Below the pieces are notes generated by a model. It was not told the DNA's origin. It was given only the letters and a program-made list of their open reading frames with translations, and ran no database searches. Of a stretch of 34,929 nucleotides of DNA, positions 1 through 6,359 are shown piece by piece. How positions within the stretch are numbered: the stretch's first letter is position 1; every line of letters starts with the position of its first letter. Both the position numbers and the translations under genes were made by a program. Source of the DNA: JBEIFW01 sp044370695 (GTDB taxonomy: Bacteria > Actinomycetota > Acidimicrobiia > Acidimicrobiales > Ilumatobacteraceae); the NCBI GenBank assembly GCA_044370695.1, contig JBILVB010000024.1, forward strand, positions 1 through 34,929, read 5' to 3'.

Positions 1-34
1 AACCGGGTCCGGTGACGTGGGGCGTACCGCTCGA

Positions 35-667
35 TCAGGGCGCTCGAAGTGTGAGCAGCACCCGCCGATCGTGGACAGCGGTCGCGATCAGCACGACGGC
101 GTCGGCCGGAACGGCGACGGTCACCGCTCGGTCGTCGACGCCGGCCACGACCCCGGACACCGGTCGGCCGAGGTCGCCGTCGAGTTCGCCGATCGCCATC
201 ACCTCGACGGCGTCACCGACCCGGACGGGCAGGCCGACCTCGCTTCGGGCGACCGCCAGGGCGCGCCAGCCGGGTGGGATGGCGGCGACGGTCGGCGAGG
301 AGGCCGTTCCGGAGACGGCCACCTCGGTGACCACGGTCCCTGCGGCGAGCGGATGGCGGGCTCGTGCGGACCCGGGAAGCGCCTCGATCGCGCCGTCGGG
401 CAGCGCAGCGATCGGAATCGTGCGCAGAGTGACCAACCCGTCGAGCGCCGCACCGGCCTCGACGGCGCGGGTCGTGACGAGCACGGTACGCGCCTCTCCC
501 CAGGCCTCGCGGGCGGTCGCAGCCTGCGCGGTGATCCACCAGGTGCAGCCGGCGACGACCCCGCCTGCGGCCAGCAGGGCTGCGAGCCGCAACAGGCGTC
601 GGCGCCCCCAGGTCCTCCGCAACTCGAGCAGTGGGAACGGCCGAGCGGTGGTTGGCGTACGAGTCAT
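35..667 (-). CDS. SAF-domain protein, CpaB/RcpC-like
   Basis: The 210-residue product has an Arg-rich cytoplasmic start, one hydrophobic segment at about residues 27-50, and then a SAF-type domain. Around residues 60-110 it reads VLVTTRAVEAGAAL, a pattern typical of CpaB pilus-assembly and other SAF proteins. A further beta-rich stretch follows. CpaB-type proteins act at the membrane in Flp pilus assembly, but no other pilus gene is visible here, so that role is inferred only from the fold. A VAGC string at residues 38-41 could be a lipobox, although a plain membrane anchor fits equally well. The ATG at 667 has a good Shine-Dalgarno sequence (AGGAGG on the minus strand). The gene lies 50 bases after the FmdB-type gene and is probably co-transcribed with it. 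Confidence 0.7.
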   Translation of the reverse strand: MTRTPTTARPFPLLELRRTWGRRRLLRLAALLAAGGVVAGCTWWITAQAATAREAWGEARTVLVTTRAVEAGAALDGLVTLRTIPIAALPDGAIEALPGSARARHPLAAGTVVTEVAVSGTASSPTVAAIPPGWRALAVARSEVGLPVRVGDAVEVMAIGELDGDLGRPVSGVVAGVDDRAVTVAVPADAVVLIATAVHDRRVLLTLRAP

Positions 668-717
668 GGCGTCCTCCTCGGGAGATCCGGGGGACGCGTG
701 ACGAAGCGTAGCGGCGT

Positions 718-1068
718 TCAGGCTCCGGTCGGTGCGGCCGGCGCCGACGGTGCGGACGCCGCCGTCGTGGAACCACCGGAGCCCGAGCCGGCGTCGCTCG
801 ACGGCGAGGAGGCCGGTGCAGGCGATGCCGAGGATGCCGGCGTCGACGAATCGGAGGGACGATCGGTCGAGGAGGTCGACGACGTCGACGAACCCCGGCT
901 GTCGTTCTTGTAGAACCCGCTGCCCTTGAACGTGATGCCGACCGGCTGGAACACCTTCTTCACGGGGCCACCGCAGGCGTCGTGGACGGTCAAGGTGGGG
1001 TCACTGAAGCTCTGCTGCACCTCGAACACGTCGTCGCAGGCCTGGCATCGGTAGACGTAGGTGGGCAT
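718..1068 (-). CDS. FmdB-family zinc ribbon protein
   Basis: The 116-residue product starts MPTYVYRC, the hallmark of the FmdB/CxxC_CXXC_SSSS family. The ribbon has C8-x2-C11, but the second pair is H29-x2-C32 instead of the usual CPxC. The family sequence FQPVGITFKGSGFYKNDSR follows, then a Ser/Ala/Thr-rich low-complexity tail from about residue 58 to the end. The function of FmdB proteins is not well defined; the name comes from a formamidase-locus regulator. A CIRCE element and a -10 candidate (TAGCCT, 1116-1111) lie directly upstream, which suggests heat-shock control by HrcA. It is divergent from galU. Confidence 0.88.
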   Translation of the reverse strand: MPTYVYRCQACDDVFEVQQSFSDPTLTVHDACGGPVKKVFQPVGITFKGSGFYKNDSRGSSTSSTSSTDRPSDSSTPASSASPAPASSPSSDAGSGSGGSTTAASAPSAPAAPTGA

Positions 1069-1084
1069 GGCGTCCTCGAAACCG

Positions 1085-1111
1085 CTAGCACTCGCAGGGG
1101 TCGAGTGCTAA
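1085..1111. promoter_or_regulatory. CIRCE element (HrcA operator)
   Basis: The sequence is CTAGCACTC at 1085-1093, nine bases, then GAGTGCTAA at 1103-1111. This matches the CIRCE consensus TTAGCACTC-N9-GAGTGCTAA at 17 of 18 arm positions with exact spacing. It abuts the candidate -10 (TAGCCT, 1116-1111 on the minus strand) of the FmdB-type gene, whose -35 may be GTGGCG at 1139-1134. Bound HrcA would cover the transcription start. The galU promoter lies some 50 bases away on the other side and is less likely to be affected. Confidence 0.9.
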
Positions 1112-1157
1112 GGCTAGCGCGGTGTCGGCGCGACGCCACGGGCGAGAACCGCGCCCC

Positions 1158-1163
1158 TAGGGT
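1158..1163 (+). promoter_or_regulatory. -10 hexamer of galU, leaderless type
   Basis: TAGGGT ends six bases before the galU ATG at 1170. Transcription would begin at or next to the start codon. No Shine-Dalgarno sequence is present. Confidence 0.5.
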
Positions 1164-1169
1164 CGCCGC

Positions 1170-2060
1170 ATGCGGGTGCGCAAAGCGGTCATCCCGGCTG
1201 CCGGCTGGGGCACGCGGTTCCTCCCGGCGACGAAGGCGGTGCCCAAGGAGATGCTGCCGGTGGTCGACAAGCCCGGCATCCAGTACGTCATCGAGGAAGC
1301 GGTCGAGGCGGGGATCACCGACGTGCTGCTGGTGACCGGACGGACCAAGCGGGCCGTGGAGGACCACTTCGACCGGGCTCCCGAACTCGAAGCGGCGCTC
1401 GAGCGCTCCGGCAAGCACGAACAGGCGGCCTCGGTCCGCGCCATCGCAGCGCTGGCCGAGGTCCACGTGGTGCGTCAGCCGGCGCCGCTCGGGCTCGGGC
1501 ACGCCGTCGGCCTCGCCCGGCGGCACGTGGGCGACGAACCGTTCGTCGTCCTGCTGCCCGACGACCTGATGGCGCCGGGGTCGGGCCTGTTGCGCGCCAT
1601 GGTCGAGGCGCACGAGCACACCGGCGGGTCGGTGCTCGCGCTCAAGCGCTTCGGCCCGGCCGAGATCTCCTCGTACGGCGTGGTCGCTCCGGCCGGACCG
1701 GCCGATGCCACCGGTCTCGTCTCGGTCGTGGACGTGGTCGAGAAGCCCGCAGCTGCCGATGCCCCGTCGGACCTCGCGATCATGGGGCGCTACCTGTTGA
1801 CGCCGGCCGTCTTCGACCACATCGACGCGCTCGTCCCCGGCGCCGGCGGCGAGTTGCAGCTCACCGACGCCATGCGGACGCTGTGTCGCATGGAGCCCTT
1901 CCACGGGCTCGTGTTCGAGGACGGCCGATACGACACCGGGAACAAGCTCGACTGGCTGCGGGCGACGGTGGAACTCGCGCTGCGCCACTCGGAACTCGGC
2001 CCGGGATTCCGGTCCGTGCTGGACGACATCGCCCGTCGGGAGGGTCTCGGCCGGCGCTGA
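1170..2060 (+). CDS. galU: UTP-glucose-1-phosphate uridylyltransferase
   Basis: The 296-residue protein makes UDP-glucose from UTP and glucose-1-phosphate, a cytosolic step feeding cell-envelope polysaccharides and glycolipids. The N-terminal nucleotide-binding signature is clear: PAAGWGTRFLPATK, followed by KEMLPVVDKP and the QYVIEEA block. Also visible are LGHAVGLARRHVGDEPFVVLLPDD near the middle and the family's VVEKP and GRY(L)L motifs. Length is normal for bacterial GalU. The ATG at 1170 follows a -10-like TAGGGT by six bases. Its stop codon lies in one arm of a hairpin shared with the convergent gene at 2076. In many actinobacteria galU is followed by moeA, as here. Confidence 0.96.
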   Translation: MRVRKAVIPAAGWGTRFLPATKAVPKEMLPVVDKPGIQYVIEEAVEAGITDVLLVTGRTKRAVEDHFDRAPELEAALERSGKHEQAASVRAIAALAEVHVVRQPAPLGLGHAVGLARRHVGDEPFVVLLPDDLMAPGSGLLRAMVEAHEHTGGSVLALKRFGPAEISSYGVVAPAGPADATGLVSVVDVVEKPAAADAPSDLAIMGRYLLTPAVFDHIDALVPGAGGELQLTDAMRTLCRMEPFHGLVFEDGRYDTGNKLDWLRATVELALRHSELGPGFRSVLDDIARREGLGRR

Positions 2061-2079
2061 CCGATCCCGCTGCGGTCAG
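2057..2079. terminator. Convergent hairpin containing both stop codons
   Basis: CTGACCG (2057-2063) and CGGTCAG (2073-2079) form a perfect 7-bp stem with a 9-base loop. The left arm holds the galU stop TGA (2058-2060). The right arm holds the opposing stop (TCA, 2076-2078). There is no T-tract on either side, so termination strength is uncertain. The position suggests a compact bidirectional terminator. Confidence 0.55.
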
Positions 2080-2618
2080 GCCAGACGCCGCCAGACGCCG
2101 TCGAGGTCGAGCGCGAACCCCAGGGCGTCCACCGAGAGGTCGACACCGTGGCCGACCCGCCAGTGCCCGGCGTCGAGGCACTCGTAGCGGTGCACGGCGG
2201 GCCGGACCGACAGACTCTCGGTGTCGACGACCACCGTGCGCACGTCGTGGCTCATCCCCGGCACGATCCCGGCGGCGACGAGGCGGCGGATCGGAAGCAC
2301 CGTCGGATGGATCGTCCCGGCGACGTGGAGGTCGGTGCAGCCGGTGAGTTCGTCGCGGACCGAACCGTTGACCTCACCCCAGGTGCCCGACCCGTCGTTG
2401 GCGAGCCAGAGATCCGGTTCGACCTGGTCACGGAAGAGCAGGAGTTGGCGAGGCCGCCAGTCGGCGCCCATTCGGACCACGTATTGCACGTCCAGGCCCG
2501 ACACGGTGCCCTCCACCACCCAGCCGCCGTTCTCGAATCGCTCGAACACGGTCTCCGTCGTCCGGTCGTCCCAGCTCGCCCACTGGGCGTGACGTTCGGG
2601 TGACGGCCACTCGGACAC
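2076..2618 (-). CDS. Putative glycolipid-binding domain protein
   Basis: The 180-residue soluble protein matches, by eye, the PF06475 'putative glycolipid-binding' family. It has an N-terminal W..RTTETVFERFENGGWVVEGTVSGL strand pattern, a central D.W.PRQ region, a TGCTDLHVAGTIHPTVLPIRRL motif and a C-terminal ...YECL...VDLSVDALGFALDLDGVWRRL ending. The family's biochemical role is not established. It reads convergently into galU. It has a GTG start at 2618, divergent from moeA, and no signal peptide. A CCAGACGCCG unit is repeated twice (2081-2100) at the 3' end, which is probably chance. Confidence 0.75.
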   Translation of the reverse strand: MSEWPSPERHAQWASWDDRTTETVFERFENGGWVVEGTVSGLDVQYVVRMGADWRPRQLLLFRDQVEPDLWLANDGSGTWGEVNGSVRDELTGCTDLHVAGTIHPTVLPIRRLVAAGIVPGMSHDVRTVVVDTESLSVRPAVHRYECLDAGHWRVGHGVDLSVDALGFALDLDGVWRRLA

Positions 2619-2649
2619 GGCGCCATCCTGGCACCGGGGGCCCGATCGC

Positions 2650-2655
2650 TAGCGT
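2650..2655 (+). promoter_or_regulatory. -10 hexamer of moeA, leaderless type
   Basis: TAGCGT is followed by seven bases and then the GTG at 2663. The GAGGAG that touches the GTG is too close to act as a normal Shine-Dalgarno sequence. Confidence 0.5.
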
Positions 2656-2662
2656 CGAGGAG

Positions 2663-3892
2663 GTGATCCCGCTCGACGATGCCCGCCGCCACGTGCTCGA
2701 GGCCTGCCACCCGCTCGACGCCCGCGAACTCGATCTCGCCGATGCGCTGGGCCTGGTGGTGGCGACGGACGTGACCGCCGCCGAAGACGTGCCGCCGTTC
2801 GCCAACACCGCAGTCGACGGGTACGCCGTCGTTGCGGCCGACACCGCCGCCACCCCGGTCGACCTGCCGGTCGTGGCCACCGTGGCGGCCGGTGGCCATC
2901 GCAGCGAGCCGCTCGGACGCGGCCAGGCGATCCGGATCATGACCGGTGCGCCGATTCCCCCGGGTGCGGACGCCGTGGTGATGGTCGAGGACACCGAGCG
3001 GGTGGGGACCGACGGGGCCGACGTCGTGCGCATCGGGCGTCCGGCACGGGCGGGCGACGCCGTGCGATCGGCGGGCAGTGACGTCCGAGCCGGTGACGTG
3101 GTGCTGCGCGCCGGTACCGAGCTCCGACCGGCCGACCTGGGCGTGCTGGCCTCGATCGGTCGCCGTCGGGTCACGGTGCATCCCCGGGTGCGGGTCGCCG
3201 TGCTCTCCACGGGCGACGAACTCGTCGAGGGTGACGCGCCGCTCGGGCCGGGGCAGATCCGCGAGTCGAACAAGACCATGCTGCTGGCTTGCGTGGCCCG
3301 ACTCGACGCGGCGGCGGTCGACTTCGGCGTCGTGCGGGACGACGAAGCGGTCCTGGAAGCCGTCCTTCGCGACGCGGCGCGCTCCTGCGATGCCGTCGTG
3401 ACCTCGGGTGGCGTGTCGATGGGCGACTTCGACGTCGTGAAGGCTGTCCTGTCCCGGATCGCGGACATGCGCTGGATGCAACTCGCGATCAAGCCGGCGA
3501 AACCGTTCGCCTTCGGACTGCTCGACGACGGCAGCGGCCGGCGGGTCCCGGTGTTCGGCCTCCCCGGCAACCCGGTGTCGTCGCTGGTCAGCTTCGAGGT
3601 CCTCGCTCGTCCTGCGCTGCGGCGCATGGCGGGCCACCCCGAACACCGTCTCGATCGGCCGCGGGTGCTCGCGCTCGCCGATGAACCGCTGCGCCGCCGC
3701 CGGGACGGCAAGCTCCATCTCGCCCGTGTCCACGGTTCGTTCGGTGCCGATGGGCGCTGGCACGTGCGCTCGAGCGGGGAGCAGGGCAGCCACCAGCTCG
3801 CATCGACTGCGGCGGCCAACAGCCTCGCTCTCGTGCCCGACGGTGACGGGATCGAGACCGGGGCAGAGGTCGAGGTGTTCTTGTTGACCTGA
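2663..3892 (+). CDS. moeA: Molybdopterin molybdenumtransferase MoeA / gephyrin-like (Glp) protein
   Basis: The 409-residue protein has the full MoeA layout. There is an N-terminal domain with PPFANTAVDGYAV, a hinge region IMTGAPIPPGADAVV, a MoCF domain with STGDELVEG, SNKTMLLA and TSGGVSMGDFDVV, then KPAKPFAFG, GLPGNPVSS and a C-terminal beta domain. MoeA inserts molybdenum into adenylylated molybdopterin. Catalytic-loop motifs look intact, and moaA and moaC follow directly, so a cofactor role is likely. However, the galU-moeA-...-membrane protein order is also that of the corynebacterial gephyrin-like Glp, which works in cell division. The GTG at 2663 was chosen because the -10 candidate lies just upstream and homology begins here. 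Confidence 0.93.
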   Translation: MIPLDDARRHVLEACHPLDARELDLADALGLVVATDVTAAEDVPPFANTAVDGYAVVAADTAATPVDLPVVATVAAGGHRSEPLGRGQAIRIMTGAPIPPGADAVVMVEDTERVGTDGADVVRIGRPARAGDAVRSAGSDVRAGDVVLRAGTELRPADLGVLASIGRRRVTVHPRVRVAVLSTGDELVEGDAPLGPGQIRESNKTMLLACVARLDAAAVDFGVVRDDEAVLEAVLRDAARSCDAVVTSGGVSMGDFDVVKAVLSRIADMRWMQLAIKPAKPFAFGLLDDGSGRRVPVFGLPGNPVSSLVSFEVLARPALRRMAGHPEHRLDRPRVLALADEPLRRRRDGKLHLARVHGSFGADGRWHVRSSGEQGSHQLASTAAANSLALVPDGDGIETGAEVEVFLLT

Positions 3893-3914
3893 GCGGGACC
3901 TCCGGCGTCGTCCG

Positions 3915-3920
3915 TAGACT
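3915..3920 (+). promoter_or_regulatory. -10 hexamer of moaA, leaderless type
   Basis: TAGACT is followed by eight bases and the GTG at 3929. The same hexamer precedes moaC, so both genes may be transcribed separately from moeA. Confidence 0.5.
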
Positions 3921-3928
3921 GTGACGCC

Positions 3929-4957
3929 GTGGCGCACGAAGACCTCGTCGACCCGTTCGGCCGGACCGTTCGTGACCTGCGGATCTCGGTCACCGACCGG
4001 TGCAACTTCCGATGCACGTACTGCATGCCCGAGGAGGGGATGCGCTGGTTGCCTCGCGATCAGGTCCTGACGTTCGAGGAGATCGAGCGTCTGGCCCGGA
4101 TCGTGGTGGAGCGTTTCGGGGTCGACGGCCTGCGCCTGACCGGCGGCGAGCCGACGGTGCGGGCCCACCTCCCGGTGCTCGTCACCAAGCTCGCCCGCCT
4201 GCGGGTACCCGAGTCCGTGCCCTCCCCGTACGCCGGCCGGAAGCCCGACCTGTCGATCACCACCAACGGGGCGACCTTCCGACTGTTGGCCCACGAACTG
4301 CGCGACGCCGGCCTCGACCGGGTGAACGTGAGCCTCGACTCGCTCGATCGGGAGAAGTTCGCCCGTATGACCCGCCGGGACGAGTTGCACCGGGTGCTCG
4401 ACGGGATCGAGGCCGCCAAGGAGGCCGGGTTCTCGCCGGTCAAGGTCAACGCGGTGATCGAGCGGGGGGTGAACGACGACGAGATCGTCCCGCTCGCCCG
4501 GTGGGCTCGCGACGCAGGCGTGGAGCTGCGCTTCATCGAATGGATGCCGCTCGACGCCGACGGGGCCTGGGGCCGGTCGAAGGTCGTCAGCCAGGACGAG
4601 ATCGTGGCGGCGTTGGCGGCGGCCTTCCCGCTCGAGCCGGTGCCGAATCGGGGTGCGGCACCGGCCGACACCTGGCGCTACGCCGACGGTGCCGGCACGG
4701 TCGGGGTGATCCCCACGGTCACGAAGCCGTTCTGCGGCGATTGCGACCGGGTACGGCTGACGGCCGAGGGCGGGTTCCGTACCTGTCTGTTCGCAACCCG
4801 TGAGTTCGATCTCCGGGCCCTGTTGCGGGGCGGTGCCGACGACGACGCCCTAGCGGCCGAGATCGCCCGGGCGGTAGGGACGAAGTGGGCGGGTCACGCC
4901 ATCGGGCAGGTCCATTTCGTACGGCCGTCGAAATCGATGAGCCAGATCGGGGGCTGA
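3929..4957 (+). CDS. moaA: GTP 3',8-cyclase MoaA (radical SAM)
   Basis: The 342-residue enzyme catalyses the first step of molybdenum-cofactor synthesis, the radical rearrangement of GTP to 3',8-cyclo-GTP. The radical-SAM cluster motif is C25-x3-C29-x2-C32 (CNFRCTYC). The SAM-binding LTGGEPTVR motif and the second-cluster region FCGDCDRVRLTAEGGFRTCLFA are present. The chain ends in Gly-Gly, as is characteristic of active MoaA. A short insertion (about residues 92-105, LRVPESVPSPYAGRKP) precedes the ITTNG strand. The GTG at 3929 lies eight bases after TAGACT. moeA ends 36 bases upstream and moaC starts 55 bases downstream. Confidence 0.97.
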   Translation: MAHEDLVDPFGRTVRDLRISVTDRCNFRCTYCMPEEGMRWLPRDQVLTFEEIERLARIVVERFGVDGLRLTGGEPTVRAHLPVLVTKLARLRVPESVPSPYAGRKPDLSITTNGATFRLLAHELRDAGLDRVNVSLDSLDREKFARMTRRDELHRVLDGIEAAKEAGFSPVKVNAVIERGVNDDEIVPLARWARDAGVELRFIEWMPLDADGAWGRSKVVSQDEIVAALAAAFPLEPVPNRGAAPADTWRYADGAGTVGVIPTVTKPFCGDCDRVRLTAEGGFRTCLFATREFDLRALLRGGADDDALAAEIARAVGTKWAGHAIGQVHFVRPSKSMSQIGG

Positions 4958-4999
4958 GCGCTGCGTCGGTGCGCCGCCGCCCCGACGCAGCCCGAGTCC

Positions 5000-5005
5000 T
5001 AGACT
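5000..5005 (+). promoter_or_regulatory. -10 hexamer of moaC, leaderless type
   Basis: TAGACT is followed by seven bases (CCTCGAC) and the GTG at 5013. No Shine-Dalgarno sequence is present. Confidence 0.5.
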
Positions 5006-5012
5006 CCTCGAC

Positions 5013-5495
5013 GTGCCCGAACTGAGCTTCACCCACCTGGACCCGCTCGGCCGGGCTCGGATGGTGGACGTCACGCCGAAGGAACCGACGTACCGGCGGG
5101 CCATCGCCCGGTGCAAGGTGTTCATGAAGCCGGAGACGACCACGGCGATCGCCAACCGTGAGGTGAAGAAGGGCGACGTGCTCTCCGTGGCGCGTGTCGC
5201 CGGCATCCAGGCCGCCAAACGCACGGCGGACCAGATCCCGCTGTGCCACCCGGTGCTCGTCGGGTCCGTATCGGTGAACTTCGAACTCGATGACGAGTTC
5301 GTCCTCGTCGAGGCCACGGTCGACACGATCGATCGCACGGGGGTCGAAATGGAGGCCATGCATGCGTGCTCCATCGCCGCCCTGACGATCTACGACATGT
5401 GCAAGTCGGCGGACCGCGGCATGGTCATCGGAGAACTCACCCTGTGGGAGAAGACAGGCGGGCGGTCCGGCACGTACCGACGCACTTCCGAGTGA
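5013..5495 (+). CDS. moaC: Cyclic pyranopterin monophosphate synthase MoaC
   Basis: The 160-residue protein converts 3',8-cyclo-GTP, the MoaA product, to cyclic pyranopterin monophosphate. Typical blocks are present: FTHLDPLGRARMVDV at the N-terminus, QAAKRTADQIPLCHPVL in the middle, TGVEMEAMHACSIAALTIYDMCKSADRGM, then GELTLWEKTGGRSG. The C-terminal block contains the conserved Lys and Asp of the active site. Length is standard. The GTG at 5013 lies seven bases after TAGACT. moaD, moaE and moaB are not in this window, so the rest of the pathway must be elsewhere. Confidence 0.97.
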   Translation: MPELSFTHLDPLGRARMVDVTPKEPTYRRAIARCKVFMKPETTTAIANREVKKGDVLSVARVAGIQAAKRTADQIPLCHPVLVGSVSVNFELDDEFVLVEATVDTIDRTGVEMEAMHACSIAALTIYDMCKSADRGMVIGELTLWEKTGGRSGTYRRTSE

Positions 5496-5526
5496 GTCGT
5501 TCCGGCGGAAGAAATCGCCGTTCTCA

Positions 5527-5556
5527 TTGCCGTTGTGTCTCGTTCCGTCGTAGAAT
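5527..5556 (+). promoter_or_regulatory. Candidate sigma-70-type promoter for the GlpR-like gene
   Basis: TTGCCG at 5527-5532, an 18-base spacer and TAGAAT at 5551-5556 make the best -35/-10 pair in this part of the window. It would give a 5' leader of about 100 bases before the GTG at 5665. A second -10-like TAAGCT lies at 5632-5637. The rest of the 169-base gap after moaC shows no ORF or clear structured RNA. Confidence 0.45.
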
Positions 5557-5664
5557 CGTAATGATGTTTTTCCGGACCGGTGAGCGCTCCCGACGTGGTG
5601 TTGCATCCACGTGCGTAGTCGGATGGCGTCGTAAGCTCACTCTGAAGCAAGGCAGGCACGGAGC

Positions 5665-6162
5665 GTGACGAAGTTGCTGTTGGTCGTGATCGCGGTGATG
5701 TGGATCGTGGTGCTGGTGCCGCCGCTGCTCCGCTCGCGGTCCGATGCTCGCCCCGGCGATTCGATCGTGTCGTTCCGTCGACAGTTGACGACGCTGCAGC
5801 GGTCGGCTCCCTTCTCGGGGCGCTCCGCTGGTGGGCACGTCACCCTGGGACACGCGTCTGCCCGCCCGCTCAGCAGCGTGCCGGCGGCCCGCACGATGAC
5901 TCAACCCGTCGCCGATCCGCGAGCGGCGCTCGCTCGGTACGCAGCACGCCGTCGGCGTCAGTCCGTCCTGCTCCTCCTCGCCGGGGCATGCCTGGCGACC
6001 GCCGTGATCGCGGGCTCGCTCTACTCGCCGACGTGGTGGTACGTGAACTTCCTGCTCGACGCCGTGCTCGCAGGGTACGTCTACTTGCTCGTGCGCATCC
6101 GCAAGCACGAGCAAGCGCGCTCCCGGCGTCTGCCCGAGCGGGCGTGGTCCCGGGCGGCGTAG
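5665..6162 (+). CDS. Three-helix membrane protein, GlpR/SepX-like
   Basis: The 165-residue protein has one N-terminal membrane helix (about residues 4-21, VMWIVVLVPPLL), then a polar, Arg/Ser-rich cytoplasmic linker (22-97). Two helices follow at about 100-119 and 125-143, and the tail is basic. This architecture, with a WIVVLVP-type first helix and an RRRR block before helix 2, resembles the actinobacterial proteins encoded next to moeA: M. tuberculosis Rv0996, corynebacterial GlpR and Streptomyces SepX. Those act in cell division; GlpR is the membrane partner of the MoeA-like Glp. Here it follows moaC in the same direction. Identity rests on architecture and synteny, not on an alignment. 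The protein is shorter than the mycobacterial one because its linker is shorter. Confidence 0.6.
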   Translation: MTKLLLVVIAVMWIVVLVPPLLRSRSDARPGDSIVSFRRQLTTLQRSAPFSGRSAGGHVTLGHASARPLSSVPAARTMTQPVADPRAALARYAARRRRQSVLLLLAGACLATAVIAGSLYSPTWWYVNFLLDAVLAGYVYLLVRIRKHEQARSRRLPERAWSRAA

Positions 6163-6223
6163 CCGTTCGTCCGTCGGGCGGGCACGTCACCGCGTCCGGG
6201 CGCTAGAGTCCGGTCGCTCCGTC

Positions 6224-6296
6224 GGGGGTGTAGCTCAGTTGGTAGAGCGCAACAATCGCACTGTTGAGGCCAGGGGTTCGATTCCCCTCACCTCCA
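6224..6296 (+). tRNA. tRNA-Ala (anticodon CGC)
   Basis: A full cloverleaf can be drawn. The acceptor stem is 6224-6230 with 6289-6295. The D stem is 6233-6236 with 6245-6248. The anticodon stem is CAACA (6250-6254) with TGTTG (6262-6266), its loop carrying CGC at 6257-6259. The T arm is AGGGG-TTCGATT-CCCCT. The acceptor contains a G3:U70 wobble, the main identity element of alanine tRNA, which supports the assignment. The discriminator is A at 6296. The 3' CCA is not encoded, because CC is followed by G. It decodes GCG, a frequent codon in this GC-rich genome. Confidence 0.95.
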
Positions 6297-6308
6297 CCGA
6301 ACGTGACG

Positions 6309-6336
6309 AAAAGGCCGGCCCGGCGGGTCGGCCTTT
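6309..6336. terminator. Bidirectional intrinsic-type terminator after tRNA-Ala
   Basis: GGCCGGCCC (6313-6321) pairs with GGGTCGGCC (6325-6333) across a GGC loop, with one G-T pair. Four A residues precede the stem and three T residues follow. On the minus strand the same hairpin ends in TTTT. It sits between the tRNA and the 3' end of the convergent gene at 6360, and can serve both. Confidence 0.7.
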
Positions 6337-6359
6337 CGGCTTCTCGACCGAGGTCGACG

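Noticed and set aside
1..34. A gene start or RNA at the left edge
   Set aside because: Only 34 bases remain after the SAF-domain stop codon, and no start codon with a signal or structure can be supported.
545..556. VAGC lipobox in the SAF-domain protein as proof of a lipoprotein
   Set aside because: The Cys lies inside a continuous hydrophobic segment with no typical polar sequence after it. CpaB-like proteins are usually membrane-anchored.
2252..4390. 712-codon open frame on the minus strand opposite moeA and moaA
   Set aside because: It is a GC-rich antisense shadow. The protein is rich in His, Arg, Gly and Pro with no family motif, while the plus strand carries clear moeA and moaA.
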